A DNA stretch of 12,178 nt from Pseudomonadota bacterium (lineage in GTDB: Bacteria; Pseudomonadota; Gammaproteobacteria; Pseudomonadales; Oceanobacteraceae). The notes beneath the pieces were generated by a model. The model was not told where the DNA came from and searched no databases. It saw nothing but the letters and a program-made list of their open reading frames with translations. Each line of letters opens with the position of its first letter. The first letter of the stretch is position 1. Shown here one piece after another: positions 1-6,961 of this stretch. Location of the stretch: contig JAEWQT010000096.1 in the NCBI GenBank assembly GCA_023399105.1, positions 1-12,178 on the forward strand, read 5' to 3'. The translations under genes were made by a program, and so were the position numbers.

Positions 1-1098
1 GGCCTGCACGGTATGCTGTTGCATAACAGCGGCGATGAGCAGTGGGATATCGGTAAAGCGGATTTGTTCCCGCAGAAAGGCTGCTACCGCCACTTCGTTG
101 GCGGCGTTCAGCACCGCTGGCATGGTGCCACCGGCGGCAAAGGCATCACGGGCCAGCTGCAGACAAGGGAAAGTAACCTCATCGGCCGGTTCAAAATCCA
201 GCCGCGCAATGCTGAACAAATCCAGCGCCTGCACCCCGGCATCGATGCGCTCGGGCCAGGCCATGCCGTAAGCAATGGGCGTACGCATATCGGGCTGACC
301 CAACTGCGCCAGTACCGAGCCATCGCAATACTGCACCATGGAGTGAATCACGCTTTGCGGATGCACCACCACCTGCACCTGTGCAGGCTGACAGTTAAAC
401 AAAAAGCAGGCTTCGATCAGCTCCAACCCTTTGTTCATAAGAGTGGCGGAATCGACGGAGATTTTTTGCCCCATCGACCAGTTGGGATGCGCCACCGCCT
501 GCGCCGGGCTTACCTGTTGCAGTTCAGCATGGGTACGACCGCGGAACGGCCCGCCCGAGGCGGTGAGCAGAATTTTACGGATACCGTGCTGAGTAAAATC
601 ACCGTGGTAATCAGCCGGCAAGGCCTGAAAAATGGCATTGTGTTCGCTGTCGATGGGCAGCAATACCGCGCCGCCGTCACGCACCGTTTGCATAAACAGC
701 GGGCCGGCCATGACCAGGCTTTCTTTATTGGCCAGCAAAACCCGCTTGCCGGCACGGGCCGCCGCCAGTGTGGGTAATAAACCGGCGGCGCCGACAATGG
801 CCGCCATGACCATGTCGGTATCGGCGTGCTCTGCCACCGCAGCCATGGCCTCGCTGCCGCTTAGCACGTCAGTGGCGCAGCCGGCCGGCAACAAGTCCTG
901 CACCGCCAGCGCGGCATCGTTATCAGCCATGACGGCAAAGCGAGGGGTAAATTCAGTAATCTGTTGCGCCATTAAGGCGGCGTTGTGGCCAGCCGCCAGG
1001 GCCAACACCTGATAACGACCAGGGTGGCGGCGCACCACATCGAGCGTGTTGCATCCGATGGAGCCGGTGGACCCCAGTACGGTAATGCGTTGGATCAT
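1..1098 (-). CDS. dxr: 1-deoxy-D-xylulose 5-phosphate reductoisomerase, partial (3' end beyond window)
   Basis: Dxr converts 1-deoxy-D-xylulose 5-phosphate to 2-C-methyl-D-erythritol 4-phosphate with NADPH, the committed step of the MEP isoprenoid pathway in the cytoplasm. I translated the minus strand from the ATG at 1098; it stays open for 366 codons to the window edge. About 30 C-terminal residues of a roughly 395-400 residue protein are missing because the window ends, not because the gene is broken. Visible features are the N-terminal NADPH motif GSTGSIG (9-15), the LLANKES stretch (121-127), metal ligands D150 and E152 in the IDSEHN motif, the flexible loop HPNWSMG (204-210), and the active-site MNKGLE (221-226, E226 as third ligand). 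HPQSVIHSM and [12 protein letters not shown] follow. Its start overlaps the cdsA stop as ATGA, so it is probably translationally coupled and the last gene visible in this operon. Confidence 0.97.
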   Translation of the reverse strand, partial: MIQRITVLGSTGSIGCNTLDVVRRHPGRYQVLALAAGHNAALMAQQITEFTPRFAVMADNDAALAVQDLLPAGCATDVLSGSEAMAAVAEHADTDMVMAAIVGAAGLLPTLAAARAGKRVLLANKESLVMAGPLFMQTVRDGGAVLLPIDSEHNAIFQALPADYHGDFTQHGIRKILLTASGGPFRGRTHAELQQVSPAQAVAHPNWSMGQKISVDSATLMNKGLELIEACFLFNCQPAQVQVVVHPQSVIHSMVQYCDGSVLAQLGQPDMRTPIAYGMAWPERIDAGVQALDLFSIARLDFEPADEVTFPCLQLARDAFAAGGTMPAVLNAANEVAVAAFLREQIRFTDIPLLIAAVMQQHTVQA

Positions 1099-1937
1099 GT
1101 CAGATTCCAGTCGAGAATCAGCATCATAAAGGCAAACACCGGCACCGCCGCTGCCATGCTGTCGATACGATCCAGCACACCGCCATGGCCGGGCAACAGC
1201 GAAGAGCTGTCTTTAATGCCACGATGGCGCTTCATCATGCTTTCCACCAGATCGCCCAGCACCGAAATGACCATGGTCACCAGAGTAATCAGCAACAGTT
1301 GCAGACCGAACTGGGCGTCGACCGGCCGTAACCAGCCGTCAATGTAGAAAGCGAAGCCTGCCGCCACCAGCAAAGTGGTGGCCAGGCCACCCCAGAAACC
1401 GGCCCAGGATTTACCCGGACTGACATGTGGAGCCAGCTTGCTGCGGCCCCAGCGCTTACCCGAGAAGTAGGCGCCGGTATCCGCACCCCACACCACCAGC
1501 ATGACATACACAATCAACAGCGAGCTGTGCTCCGAGACTTTCAGGTGCATAAAGCCGACCCACATAGGGATCAGCACACACAACCCCAGCAACGCCCGGA
1601 TCGGACGCGCCGCCCACACTTCAGTGCCGCCCGGATAGCGTTTTACCAAGGCAAATGCCAGCACCCACCACAGCGCGCCGGCAGCCAGGTAATACACTTT
1701 GTACTCTTCGTGAATACGCAGAAAACGCGCACTGGCGTACAAGCACAGAAACACCACCAGCGCATACAGAATGCGGCTCCAGTTTTTCTGATAACCGGCA
1801 ATATTGGCCCATTCCCAGGCACCTACCGTGGCAATCACGGCAATAAAAATGGCAAATTCCTGCAACGGCAGAAAGAAAATACCGCCAATCATCAGTGGCG
1901 CCAGCACCAGCGCGGTCAGTACGCGTTCCTTAAACAC
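1095..1937 (-). CDS. cdsA: phosphatidate cytidylyltransferase (CDP-diglyceride synthase)
   Basis: CdsA makes CDP-diacylglycerol from CTP and phosphatidic acid in the inner membrane, the branch point for bacterial phospholipids. The 280-residue protein is very hydrophobic, with several transmembrane stretches, starting with residues 7-38. Near the C-terminus it carries the full family signature (about 233-259): K236 and R237, K242-D243, then LPGHGG and LDRID with H251, D256, R257 and D259. WGADTGAY (150-157) and SPGKSW (173-178) are further conserved family segments. The start is GTG at 1937, one base after the uppS TAA; an AGAAGGA ribosome-binding sequence lies inside the last uppS codons about 10 bases upstream. 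No ATG fits better, since residues right after the GTG already look like a normal CdsA N-terminus. The stop overlaps the dxr start by four bases. Confidence 0.96.
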   Translation of the reverse strand: MFKERVLTALVLAPLMIGGIFFLPLQEFAIFIAVIATVGAWEWANIAGYQKNWSRILYALVVFLCLYASARFLRIHEEYKVYYLAAGALWWVLAFALVKRYPGGTEVWAARPIRALLGLCVLIPMWVGFMHLKVSEHSSLLIVYVMLVVWGADTGAYFSGKRWGRSKLAPHVSPGKSWAGFWGGLATTLLVAAGFAFYIDGWLRPVDAQFGLQLLLITLVTMVISVLGDLVESMMKRHRGIKDSSSLLPGHGGVLDRIDSMAAAVPVFAFMMLILDWNLT

Positions 1938-1938
1938 C

Positions 1939-2697
1939 TTATTTTTTTCCTTCTAACTGATCGTCGGTACGGCCAAAGCGGCGGGTCCGCTCGGCAAAAG
2001 CCGTCAATGCTTGCTGATATTCTTGTTCTTTGAAATCTGGCCAGAAGACCGGCGAAAAATACAGCTCGGAATAGGCCGTTTGCCACAACATAAAGTTGCT
2101 GATGCGCTGCTCGCCGCCGGTACGGATCAATAAATCCGGCGGTGGTAAATCGGCCAGCCAGGTATAGCGGTGAAACACCTGCTCGTTAATATCCTGCGGC
2201 TGCAGCGTACCGGCCTGGACGTCTTCGGCAATGCGACGGGCCGCCTGAGCGATGTCCCACTGACCACCGTAGTTAGCCGCCACCACCAGCGTCATGGCCG
2301 TATTATTGGCCGTTAAGGCTTCGGATTCACGAATCAGCTGTTGCAGACGCGGGCTGAAGCCCGACACATCGCCCATGATCTGCAGGCGGATGTTGTGCCG
2401 GTGCAGCTTGCGCACTTCCCGCTCCAGCGCCAGCACAAACAGGCTCATCAGAGCACTGACTTCATCCGCCGGCCGCCGCCAGTTTTCACTGCTGAAGGCA
2501 AACAGAGTGAGGACTTCCACCCCCTGTTTTGCCGAGTGCTCAACCACCGCTCGCACAGCATCCACACCAGCCTTATGGCCAGCGACACCGGGCATAAAAC
2601 GACGTTTTGCCCAACGGTTGTTGCCATCCATGATGATGGCAACATGGCGGGGGATATCGCCCTGCACAGCCAGGGAGTCGTCAATACTGGTCGACAT
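1939..2697 (-). CDS. uppS: undecaprenyl diphosphate synthase (cis-prenyltransferase)
   Basis: This enzyme adds eight isopentenyl diphosphate units in cis to farnesyl diphosphate to make C55 undecaprenyl diphosphate, the lipid carrier for peptidoglycan, O-antigen and other wall polymers. At 252 residues it has normal family length. Motifs run in order: HVAIIMDGNNRWA (18-30) with catalytic D24, H41, FSSENWRRP (68-76), and RTGGEQRISNF (192-202) followed by LWQTAYSELYF with E211. These match E. coli residues shifted by two. The ATG at 2697 lies 6 bases after the frr stop. I see no clear GGAG-type ribosome-binding site there, so translation may depend on coupling to frr. The gene ends one base before the cdsA GTG. 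Confidence 0.97.
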   Translation of the reverse strand: MSTSIDDSLAVQGDIPRHVAIIMDGNNRWAKRRFMPGVAGHKAGVDAVRAVVEHSAKQGVEVLTLFAFSSENWRRPADEVSALMSLFVLALEREVRKLHRHNIRLQIMGDVSGFSPRLQQLIRESEALTANNTAMTLVVAANYGGQWDIAQAARRIAEDVQAGTLQPQDINEQVFHRYTWLADLPPPDLLIRTGGEQRISNFMLWQTAYSELYFSPVFWPDFKEQEYQQALTAFAERTRRFGRTDDQLEGKK

Positions 2698-2703
2698 AGG
2701 ACA

Positions 2704-3261
2704 TCAGACCTGCATCAGGTCTTTTTCTTTGGCGGCCAGCAGGTTGTCGATTTCAGCAATGAATTTGTCGGTTAATTTCTGGATCTGATCTTCACCACCG
2801 CGCTGTTCATCGGACGAGATCAGTTTTTCTTTCTCCAGATCTTTAATCTGGGCATTGGCATCACGACGGATGTTACGCACGGAAACCCGGCCTTTCTCTG
2901 CCTCGGCCTTGGCCTGCTTGATAAAGTTTTTGCGGGTTTCTTCGGTGAGCGCCGGCATCGGCAAACGGATGGTGTCACCGTTGGTCGACGGATTAAGCCC
3001 CAGATCAGACTTCATGATGGCCTTCTCAATCGCCGGTACCAGACTTTTTTCCCACGGATTGATCGCCAGCGAACGGGCGTCTTCCACAATGATGTTGGCA
3101 ACCTGGGAGAGCTGGGTAGGTGTACCGTAGTAGTCCACCATCACACTATCCAGAATGGCAGGATTCGCGCGGCCGGTGCGCACTTTCTTAAAGGCTTCCA
3201 CCAGCGCTTGCACGCTTTTGCTCATGCGGTCTTCCGCATCCTTTTTAATGTCGTTAACCAT
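2704..3261 (-). CDS. frr: ribosome recycling factor
   Basis: Ribosome recycling factor splits post-termination ribosomes together with EF-G, releasing mRNA and tRNA in the cytoplasm. The 185-residue length is exactly that of the family. The N-terminus has the usual acidic/basic helix (residues 1-27) and the conserved [11 protein letters not shown] segment (27-37). [19 protein letters not shown] and [18 protein letters not shown] follow. The C-terminal part, with [16 protein letters not shown], holds the long helices of the three-helix bundle that contacts the ribosome. The ATG at 3261 is two bases after the pyrH TAA, with a GAGGAA ribosome-binding sequence inside the final pyrH codons. pyrH-frr adjacency is one of the best conserved gene pairs in bacteria. 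Confidence 0.98.
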   Translation of the reverse strand: MVNDIKKDAEDRMSKSVQALVEAFKKVRTGRANPAILDSVMVDYYGTPTQLSQVANIIVEDARSLAINPWEKSLVPAIEKAIMKSDLGLNPSTNGDTIRLPMPALTEETRKNFIKQAKAEAEKGRVSVRNIRRDANAQIKDLEKEKLISSDEQRGGEDQIQKLTDKFIAEIDNLLAAKEKDLMQV

Positions 3262-3263
3262 GC

Positions 3264-3998
3264 TTACTTTTCCTCGCTTACGATCAGGGTGCCGTCATTA
3301 CCGCCGGTCATCAGACGGGCCAGCACACCTGGTTCATTCATGTCATAAACCCGCAGGGGCATATTGTGATCCCGCGCCAGGCAGATGGCCGTAAGATCCA
3401 TCACACCCAGTTGTTTTTCCAATACTTCCTGATAGGTCAGGATGTCGTACTTTTCCGCATTCGGGTCTTTCTTCGGATCGGCAGTATACACGCCATCGAC
3501 ATTGGTGGCTTTCAGAACCACATCGGCGTTGATTTCGATGCCACGCAAACAGGCCGCCGAGTCGGTGGTAAAAAACGGATTGCCGGTGCCGGCCGCAAAG
3601 ATCACCACATCACCCATTTCCAGCGCCCGGATAGCACTGCGACGGTCGTAATGATCCACCACGCCACTCATTGGAATTGCGGACATAACGCGGGTCGGCA
3701 TATTGGCACGCTCCAGCGCATCACGCATGGCCAGTGCATTCATCACCGTGGCCAGCATGCCCATGTGATCACCGGCGACCCGATCCAGGCCGGCTTCGCT
3801 AAGCGCCTTACCGCGAAACAGGTTACCACCACCGATCACCAGACCAACCTGCACACCAATGCCACGCAACTGACCCACTTCCAGAGCCATTCGGTCGAGC
3901 ACCTTGGGATCAATACCAAAATCCATATCGCCCATCAGGGCTTCGCCGCTCAGTTTCAGCAGGATACGTTTGTATTTGGCACTTTTTTGCTCAGCCAT
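3264..3998 (-). CDS. pyrH: UMP kinase (uridylate kinase)
   Basis: PyrH phosphorylates UMP to UDP with ATP, an essential step of pyrimidine nucleotide synthesis; it is a hexamer of the amino acid kinase fold, unrelated to eukaryotic UMP/CMP kinases. The 244-residue protein shows LLKLSGEAL (13-21, with K15), the glycine loop IGGGNLFRG (55-63), D77 in the GDHMGMLAT segment, [13 protein letters not shown] (137-149) for UMP and phosphate binding, and [14 protein letters not shown] (162-175) for ATP. The ATG at 3998 has a good GGAG eight bases upstream. It is the first gene of the tight pyrH-frr-uppS-cdsA-dxr block and is separated from tsf by 158 bases containing three hairpins, so its level may be set by read-through, processing or its own promoter. 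I could not find a convincing promoter. Confidence 0.98.
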   Translation of the reverse strand: MAEQKSAKYKRILLKLSGEALMGDMDFGIDPKVLDRMALEVGQLRGIGVQVGLVIGGGNLFRGKALSEAGLDRVAGDHMGMLATVMNALAMRDALERANMPTRVMSAIPMSGVVDHYDRRSAIRALEMGDVVIFAAGTGNPFFTTDSAACLRGIEINADVVLKATNVDGVYTADPKKDPNAEKYDILTYQEVLEKQLGVMDLTAICLARDHNMPLRVYDMNEPGVLARLMTGGNDGTLIVSEEK

Positions 3999-4041
3999 GG
4001 TGATCTCCGGAATATGTGATGTCTGCGTTTTCTTTAAACCA

Positions 4042-4057
4042 GGCGGTATTCACCGCC
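4042..4057 (-). repeat. hairpin 3 of the tsf-pyrH spacer
   Basis: This is a perfect 6-bp inverted repeat, GGCGGT and ACCGCC around a four-base loop, about 44 bases upstream of the pyrH ATG. It is the last of three hairpins met by RNA polymerase leaving tsf. It has no U-rich tail, so it is more likely an mRNA stability or processing structure than a terminator. Confidence 0.5.
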
Positions 4058-4060
4058 ATC

Positions 4061-4080
4061 CTGCGCCAGCATCGGCGCAG
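4061..4080 (-). repeat. hairpin 2 of the tsf-pyrH spacer
   Basis: A perfect 7-bp inverted repeat, CTGCGCC and GGCGCAG around a six-base loop. It lies three bases from hairpin 3 and five from hairpin 1, so the three would stack in the transcript. It has no U tract and its function is unknown. Confidence 0.5.
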
Positions 4081-4085
4081 ATACA

Positions 4086-4111
4086 AATATGCCGGGCGAG
4101 CCCGGCATATT
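4086..4111 (-). terminator. possible weak terminator or processing hairpin after tsf
   Basis: An 11-bp perfect stem with a GC-rich core (GCCGGG paired with CCCGGC) and a four-base loop lies about 46 bases after the tsf stop. On the minus strand it is followed by a short, interrupted T stretch (TATTTGTATCT), so termination is probably partial. It could reduce transcription from the rpsB-tsf unit into pyrH, or protect the 3' end of a processed tsf mRNA. Confidence 0.5.
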
Positions 4112-4156
4112 AATGGGTATTCAACCAGATGATGGCTGGGCTACCCGCTGTCAGTA

Positions 4157-5011
4157 TCAGCCTTTCAGCTGTGCTGCAACTTCGGCGGCGAAGTCTACTT
4201 TTTCAACTTCTATGCCTTCACCCACTTCCAGACGCAGGAAGGAGATCACTTCAGCACCGCCTTCTTTGGCCAGCTGACCAACGGTCTGGTCAGGGTTCTT
4301 AACGAACGGCTGATCCAGCAGGCTGTTTTCTTTCAGGAACTTGTTGATACGACCACCCATCATTTTCTCAACGATTTCGGCAGGCTTACCAGCCATATCC
4401 GGCTGTGCACGGATAATTTCCTTTTCCTTCTCCAGCACTTCAGCCGGCATGTCTTCACCACGAACTACGCGCGGGTTTGCGGCAGTTACGTGCATAGCAA
4501 TGTCTTTGGCCAGTTCTTCGTTGCCGCCTTTCAGGGCCACGATGCAGGCAATTTTGCCGTTGGAGTGAACGTAGGCACCCACGGTTTCAGCTTCCACAAC
4601 GGCCGGACGACGTACAGTGATGTTCTCACCGATTTTCTGTACCAGAGCTTCACGCGCCTGTTCCAGCTCGCCTTCCATCAGTTTGGCCACATCAGCTTCT
4701 TTAGTAGCAGCCAGCTTGGCGACAACCTGATCGGCAAAGTTGTTGAAGTTGGCATCGCCAGCGGCGAAGTCAGTTTCAGAGTTCACTTCAACAGCCACGG
4801 CCACGCCAGCGTTAACCACCACGCGGATTTTACCTTCAGCGGCAGTACGGTCGGCTTTCTTAGCGGCTTTCAGGCCAGAATTTTTGCGCAGGTTTTCAAT
4901 CGCCAGATCGATATCACCATTGGCTTCAACCAGTGCTTTTTTGCACTCCATCATGCCCAGGCCAGTACGCTCGCGCAGTTCTTTTACCTGAGTGGCAGAA
5001 ACGTTAGACAT
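4157..5011 (-). CDS. tsf: translation elongation factor Ts
   Basis: EF-Ts is the guanine nucleotide exchange factor that regenerates EF-Tu-GTP. The 284-residue protein is one longer than E. coli EF-Ts. The N-terminal UBA-like domain (1-50) contains the family stretch [13 protein letters not shown] (15-27). The core begins around residue 55 and carries the TDF motif (80-82) that inserts next to the EF-Tu magnesium site. [12 protein letters not shown] and the C-terminal helical module ([23 protein letters not shown]) follow. The ATG at 5011 has GAGG about nine bases upstream. It follows rpsB with 84 bases between, filled partly by a strong hairpin terminator, so tsf expression depends on read-through. 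In E. coli rpsB and tsf form one transcription unit controlled by S2. Confidence 0.98.
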   Translation of the reverse strand: MSNVSATQVKELRERTGLGMMECKKALVEANGDIDLAIENLRKNSGLKAAKKADRTAAEGKIRVVVNAGVAVAVEVNSETDFAAGDANFNNFADQVVAKLAATKEADVAKLMEGELEQAREALVQKIGENITVRRPAVVEAETVGAYVHSNGKIACIVALKGGNEELAKDIAMHVTAANPRVVRGEDMPAEVLEKEKEIIRAQPDMAGKPAEIVEKMMGGRINKFLKENSLLDQPFVKNPDQTVGQLAKEGGAEVISFLRLEVGEGIEVEKVDFAAEVAAQLKG

Positions 5012-5054
5012 CTGTGTAATCCTCTATTTTTAACTTGTCTGAAATCTTGCACCT

Positions 5055-5080
5055 AAAAAAAGGGGGCAAGCCCCCTTTTT
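5055..5080 (-). terminator. intrinsic terminator/attenuator between rpsB and tsf
   Basis: On the minus strand five G and five C form a perfect stem around a four-base loop. The C arm is followed by seven T, of which five can also pair with A on the other side. This is a textbook Rho-independent terminator 15 bases after the rpsB stop. Because tsf lies downstream on the same strand and has no evident promoter of its own, I read it as an attenuator that sets the S2 to EF-Ts ratio. The A and T flanks make it symmetrical, so it would also work on the plus strand. Confidence 0.85.
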
Positions 5081-5095
5081 AGTGAGAAACTGCGC

Positions 5096-5845
5096 TTACT
5101 CTGCAGCTTCCTGCGCCGGAGCGTCTTCTGCCACTTCGACAAATTCGCTGGCTGCAACGCCGTTCTGCTGCTTGCCTTCCAGCACAGCATCAGCCACTGC
5201 AGTAGCGTAGATCTGGATAGCACGAATGGCGTCGTCGTTACCCGGGATAACGTAATCGATACCGTCCGGGTTGGAGTTGGTATCAACGATACCAATGACC
5301 GGAATACCCAGCTTGTTGGCTTCCTGAATGGCGATGCGCTCGTGATCAACGTCGATGACGAACAGCACGTCCGGCAGACCGCCCATGTCTTTGATACCAC
5401 CGATAGAACGCTCCAGCTTCTCCATTTCACGGGTACGCATCAGAGCTTCTTTTTTGGTCAGCTGTTCAAAAGTACCATCGGTGCGCTGGGTTTCCAGATC
5501 ACGCAGACGTTTGATGGACTGACGGATGGTTTTGTAGTTGGTCAGCATACCGCCCAACCAGCGGTGCGCTACGAAAGGCATACCGGCACGCTCGGCCTGC
5601 TCTTTCATGATTTTACCAGCGGCGCGTTTGGTACCAACAAACAGAACTTTGTTGTTACGGGCAGCCATGGATTCAACCAGTTTCAGGGCATCATTCAGAG
5701 CCGGAACAGTGTGCTCCAGGTTGATGATGTGAATCTTGTTGCGGGCGCCGAAAATGTACTTGCCCATTTTCGGGTTCCAGTAACGGGTCTGGTGACCGAA
5801 GTGTACGCCTGCTTTCAGCAGGTCACGCATGCTTACTTGTGCCAT
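5096..5845 (-). CDS. rpsB: 30S ribosomal protein S2
   Basis: S2 binds late to the 30S subunit between head and body and is needed for S1 binding. The 249-residue protein begins with the typical [54 protein letters not shown] and [13 protein letters not shown] follow, and then the second S2 signature around [24 protein letters not shown]. It ends in an acidic, alanine-rich tail slightly longer than in E. coli (241 residues). I chose the ATG at 5845 rather than an in-frame ATG at 5902. The upstream 19 codons look like leader RNA, the family N-terminus starts at 5845, and an AAGG sequence lies nine bases before it. It is the first gene of the minus-strand run, with a strong promoter and long leader upstream. 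Confidence 0.98.
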   Translation of the reverse strand: MAQVSMRDLLKAGVHFGHQTRYWNPKMGKYIFGARNKIHIINLEHTVPALNDALKLVESMAARNNKVLFVGTKRAAGKIMKEQAERAGMPFVAHRWLGGMLTNYKTIRQSIKRLRDLETQRTDGTFEQLTKKEALMRTREMEKLERSIGGIKDMGGLPDVLFVIDVDHERIAIQEANKLGIPVIGIVDTNSNPDGIDYVIPGNDDAIRAIQIYATAVADAVLEGKQQNGVAASEFVEVAEDAPAQEAAE

Positions 5846-5984
5846 GTTTCTATACCTTAATATTGGGTTAGGCCTCCGCACCCCCACCGTTACCGACCGC
5901 ATCAGAGATACGGCACCCCGGTACAGCGTTGTGAGGTACGTGTGTCATTGGGCTGCCACGGGTGGCTGGCCTGCGATTTTTCGC
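5846..5984 (-). promoter_or_regulatory. rpsB 5' leader, probable S2 autoregulation site
   Basis: The likely transcript carries about 139 untranslated bases before the rpsB ATG. I see a stem-loop at 5892-5922: an inner 7-bp helix (5897-5903 with 5907-5913, one G-U pair, three-base loop) and an outer 4-bp helix (5892-5895 with 5919-5922) separated by an asymmetric internal loop. A small GCGA/TCGC hairpin lies at the 5' end (5973-5984) and a GCCA/TGGC hairpin near 5955-5966. In E. coli the rpsB leader is the conserved target through which S2 represses rpsB and tsf. The same role here is inference from position, length and structure. Confidence 0.6.
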
Positions 5985-5990
5985 GGGCGC

Positions 5991-5999
5991 TTTATACCA
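5991..5999 (-). promoter_or_regulatory. rpsB promoter, extended -10 with GC-rich discriminator
   Basis: The minus strand reads TGGTATAAA, an extended -10 (TGN plus TATAAA), followed directly by GCGCCCGCG. No good -35 hexamer sits at 16-18 bases, which fits an extended -10 promoter. The GC-rich discriminator is typical of ribosomal promoters under stringent (ppGpp/DksA) control. The start of transcription should fall near 5984. Confidence 0.75.
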
Positions 6000-6043
6000 C
6001 CTTTCTGCCATAAAGACCAGCACCCTCCACCACTCAAAACCCC

Positions 6044-6072
6044 TTATCAGCGCCGATAACCGGCACGCCGGT
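6044..6072. repeat. two abutting palindromes in the rpsB-map control region
   Basis: TTATC and GATAA flank the six bases AGCGCC (6044-6059). Sharing base 6059, ACCGGC and GCCGGT flank two bases (6059-6072). They sit about 60-90 bases upstream of the rpsB transcription start and upstream of map. They could be protein-binding sites acting on one or both divergent promoters. No regulator can be assigned from the sequence. Confidence 0.4.
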
Positions 6073-6115
6073 GGGGCGAATACTTACCAAGCGGTCAAAG
6101 CATCTCCGGCGTTGG

Positions 6116-6144
6116 TTCAATACCACGGCCACAACCAGTACAAT
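6116..6144 (+). promoter_or_regulatory. candidate map promoter (weak)
   Basis: TACAAT at 6139-6144 is a fair -10 match, with TTCAAT 17 bases upstream as a poor -35. It would start the transcript near 6151, about 28 bases before the map ATG. A GCCAC/GTGGC inverted repeat (6128-6132 and 6146-6150) brackets the -10. The rest of 6001-6115 holds no gene I can support. Confidence 0.3.
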
Positions 6145-6158
6145 GGTGGCACTTACGA

Positions 6159-6170
6159 GTTACAGGTAAC
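6159..6170 (+). repeat. palindrome over the map ribosome-binding region
   Basis: GTTAC and GTAAC flank AG, giving a 12-base inverted repeat ending nine bases before the map ATG. It contains the only purine-rich AGG upstream of the start, 12 bases from the ATG and so poorly spaced. It may be a DNA-binding site or may simply be chance. Confidence 0.3.
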
Positions 6171-6178
6171 CAATTCCC

Positions 6179-6958
6179 ATGAGTGTCAGCATCAAGTCCG
6201 CTGAGGACATCGCCAAAATGCGCATCGCCGGCCGTCTGGCCGCCGAAGTTCTGGAAATGATCGAACCCTATGTTAAGCCCGGCGTTTCCACCGGCGAGCT
6301 CGACCGCATCTGTCACGATTACATTGTGAATGTGCAAAAGGCTATTCCGGCACCGCTGAACTACCACGGTTTCCCCAAATCCATCTGCACCTCCATCAAC
6401 CATGTGATCTGCCATGGCATTCCCAGCGATGACAAAATCCTGAAAAAAGGCGACATCCTTAACATCGACATCACCGTGATCAAAGACGGTTACCACGGCG
6501 ATACCAGTAAGATGTTTTTTATCGGTGAGCCGACGCCGGCCAACGAGCGCCTGGTACGCATCACCCAGGAATGTCTGTATATCGGTATTGACCTGGTCAA
6601 GCCCGGTGCACGCCTCGGTGATATCGGCCATGCCATTCAGCAACACGCCGAATCCAACCACTATTCCGTCGTCCGCGAATACTGTGGCCACGGTATCGGC
6701 CAGGTTTTCCATGAAGATCCGCAGGTGTTGCACTATGGCCGCCCGGGTACCGGACTGGAATTGCAGGCCGGCATGATCTTTACCATTGAGCCGATGATCA
6801 ACCTCGGCACCCGCTTTAATAAACTGATGAAAGACGGCTGGACGGTGGTTACCAAAGACCGCAAACCGTCAGCACAATGGGAGCACACCATTCTGGTGAC
6901 CGACACCGGCGTGGAAATTCTGACCCTACGCAGCGAAGAAACCCGCTACCAGAGCTGA
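6179..6958 (+). CDS. map: type I methionine aminopeptidase
   Basis: Map removes the initiator methionine from nascent proteins whose second residue is small. The 259-residue protein has the pita-bread fold markers and all metal and catalytic residues at the E. coli positions: H79 in the CHGIP segment, D97 in NIDITV, D108 in HGDTSKM, H171 in CGHGIG, E204 in FTIEPM and E235 in WEHTIL. It is five residues shorter than E. coli Map, at the C-terminus. The ATG at 6179 is supported by alignment of its first residues (MSVSIKSAEDIAKM) with the family, although the ribosome-binding site is weak. It is divergent from rpsB and leads into glnD after three bases, the usual gammaproteobacterial layout. Confidence 0.98.
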   Translation: MSVSIKSAEDIAKMRIAGRLAAEVLEMIEPYVKPGVSTGELDRICHDYIVNVQKAIPAPLNYHGFPKSICTSINHVICHGIPSDDKILKKGDILNIDITVIKDGYHGDTSKMFFIGEPTPANERLVRITQECLYIGIDLVKPGARLGDIGHAIQQHAESNHYSVVREYCGHGIGQVFHEDPQVLHYGRPGTGLELQAGMIFTIEPMINLGTRFNKLMKDGWTVVTKDRKPSAQWEHTILVTDTGVEILTLRSEETRYQS

Positions 6959-6961
6959 GCT

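Noticed and set aside
13..777. 254-codon plus-strand frame at the left edge
   Set aside because: It is the antisense of dxr, which I translated on the minus strand through all its motifs.
1..1098. dxr as a truncated pseudogene
   Set aside because: The frame is intact to the window edge and all active-site residues are present; only the window cuts it.
1425..2033. 202-codon plus-strand frame opposite cdsA and the end of uppS
   Set aside because: Spans the antisense of two conserved genes, with low-complexity H/Q/R composition and no domain.
3366..4019. 217-codon plus-strand frame opposite pyrH
   Set aside because: A histidine- and glutamine-rich translation typical of an antisense shadow; pyrH is intact on the other strand.
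4490..5056. 188-codon plus-strand frame opposite tsf
   Set aside because: Antisense shadow rich in F, H and S, without a plausible start signal; tsf is complete.
5846..5902. N-terminal extension of rpsB by 19 codons
   Set aside because: The S2 family begins at MAQVSMRD (5845), and the extra codons overlap the structured leader.
5829..6204. Two small plus-strand frames across the rpsB-map intergenic region
   Set aside because: They cover the rpsB promoter and leader, overlap the start of rpsB or map, have no ribosome-binding site and no similarity to known proteins.
6095..6733. Long open frame on the minus strand opposite map (212 codons)
   Set aside because: It is antisense to a gene with every catalytic residue in place, has no recognisable family and no ribosome-binding context; it arises from the codon bias of map.
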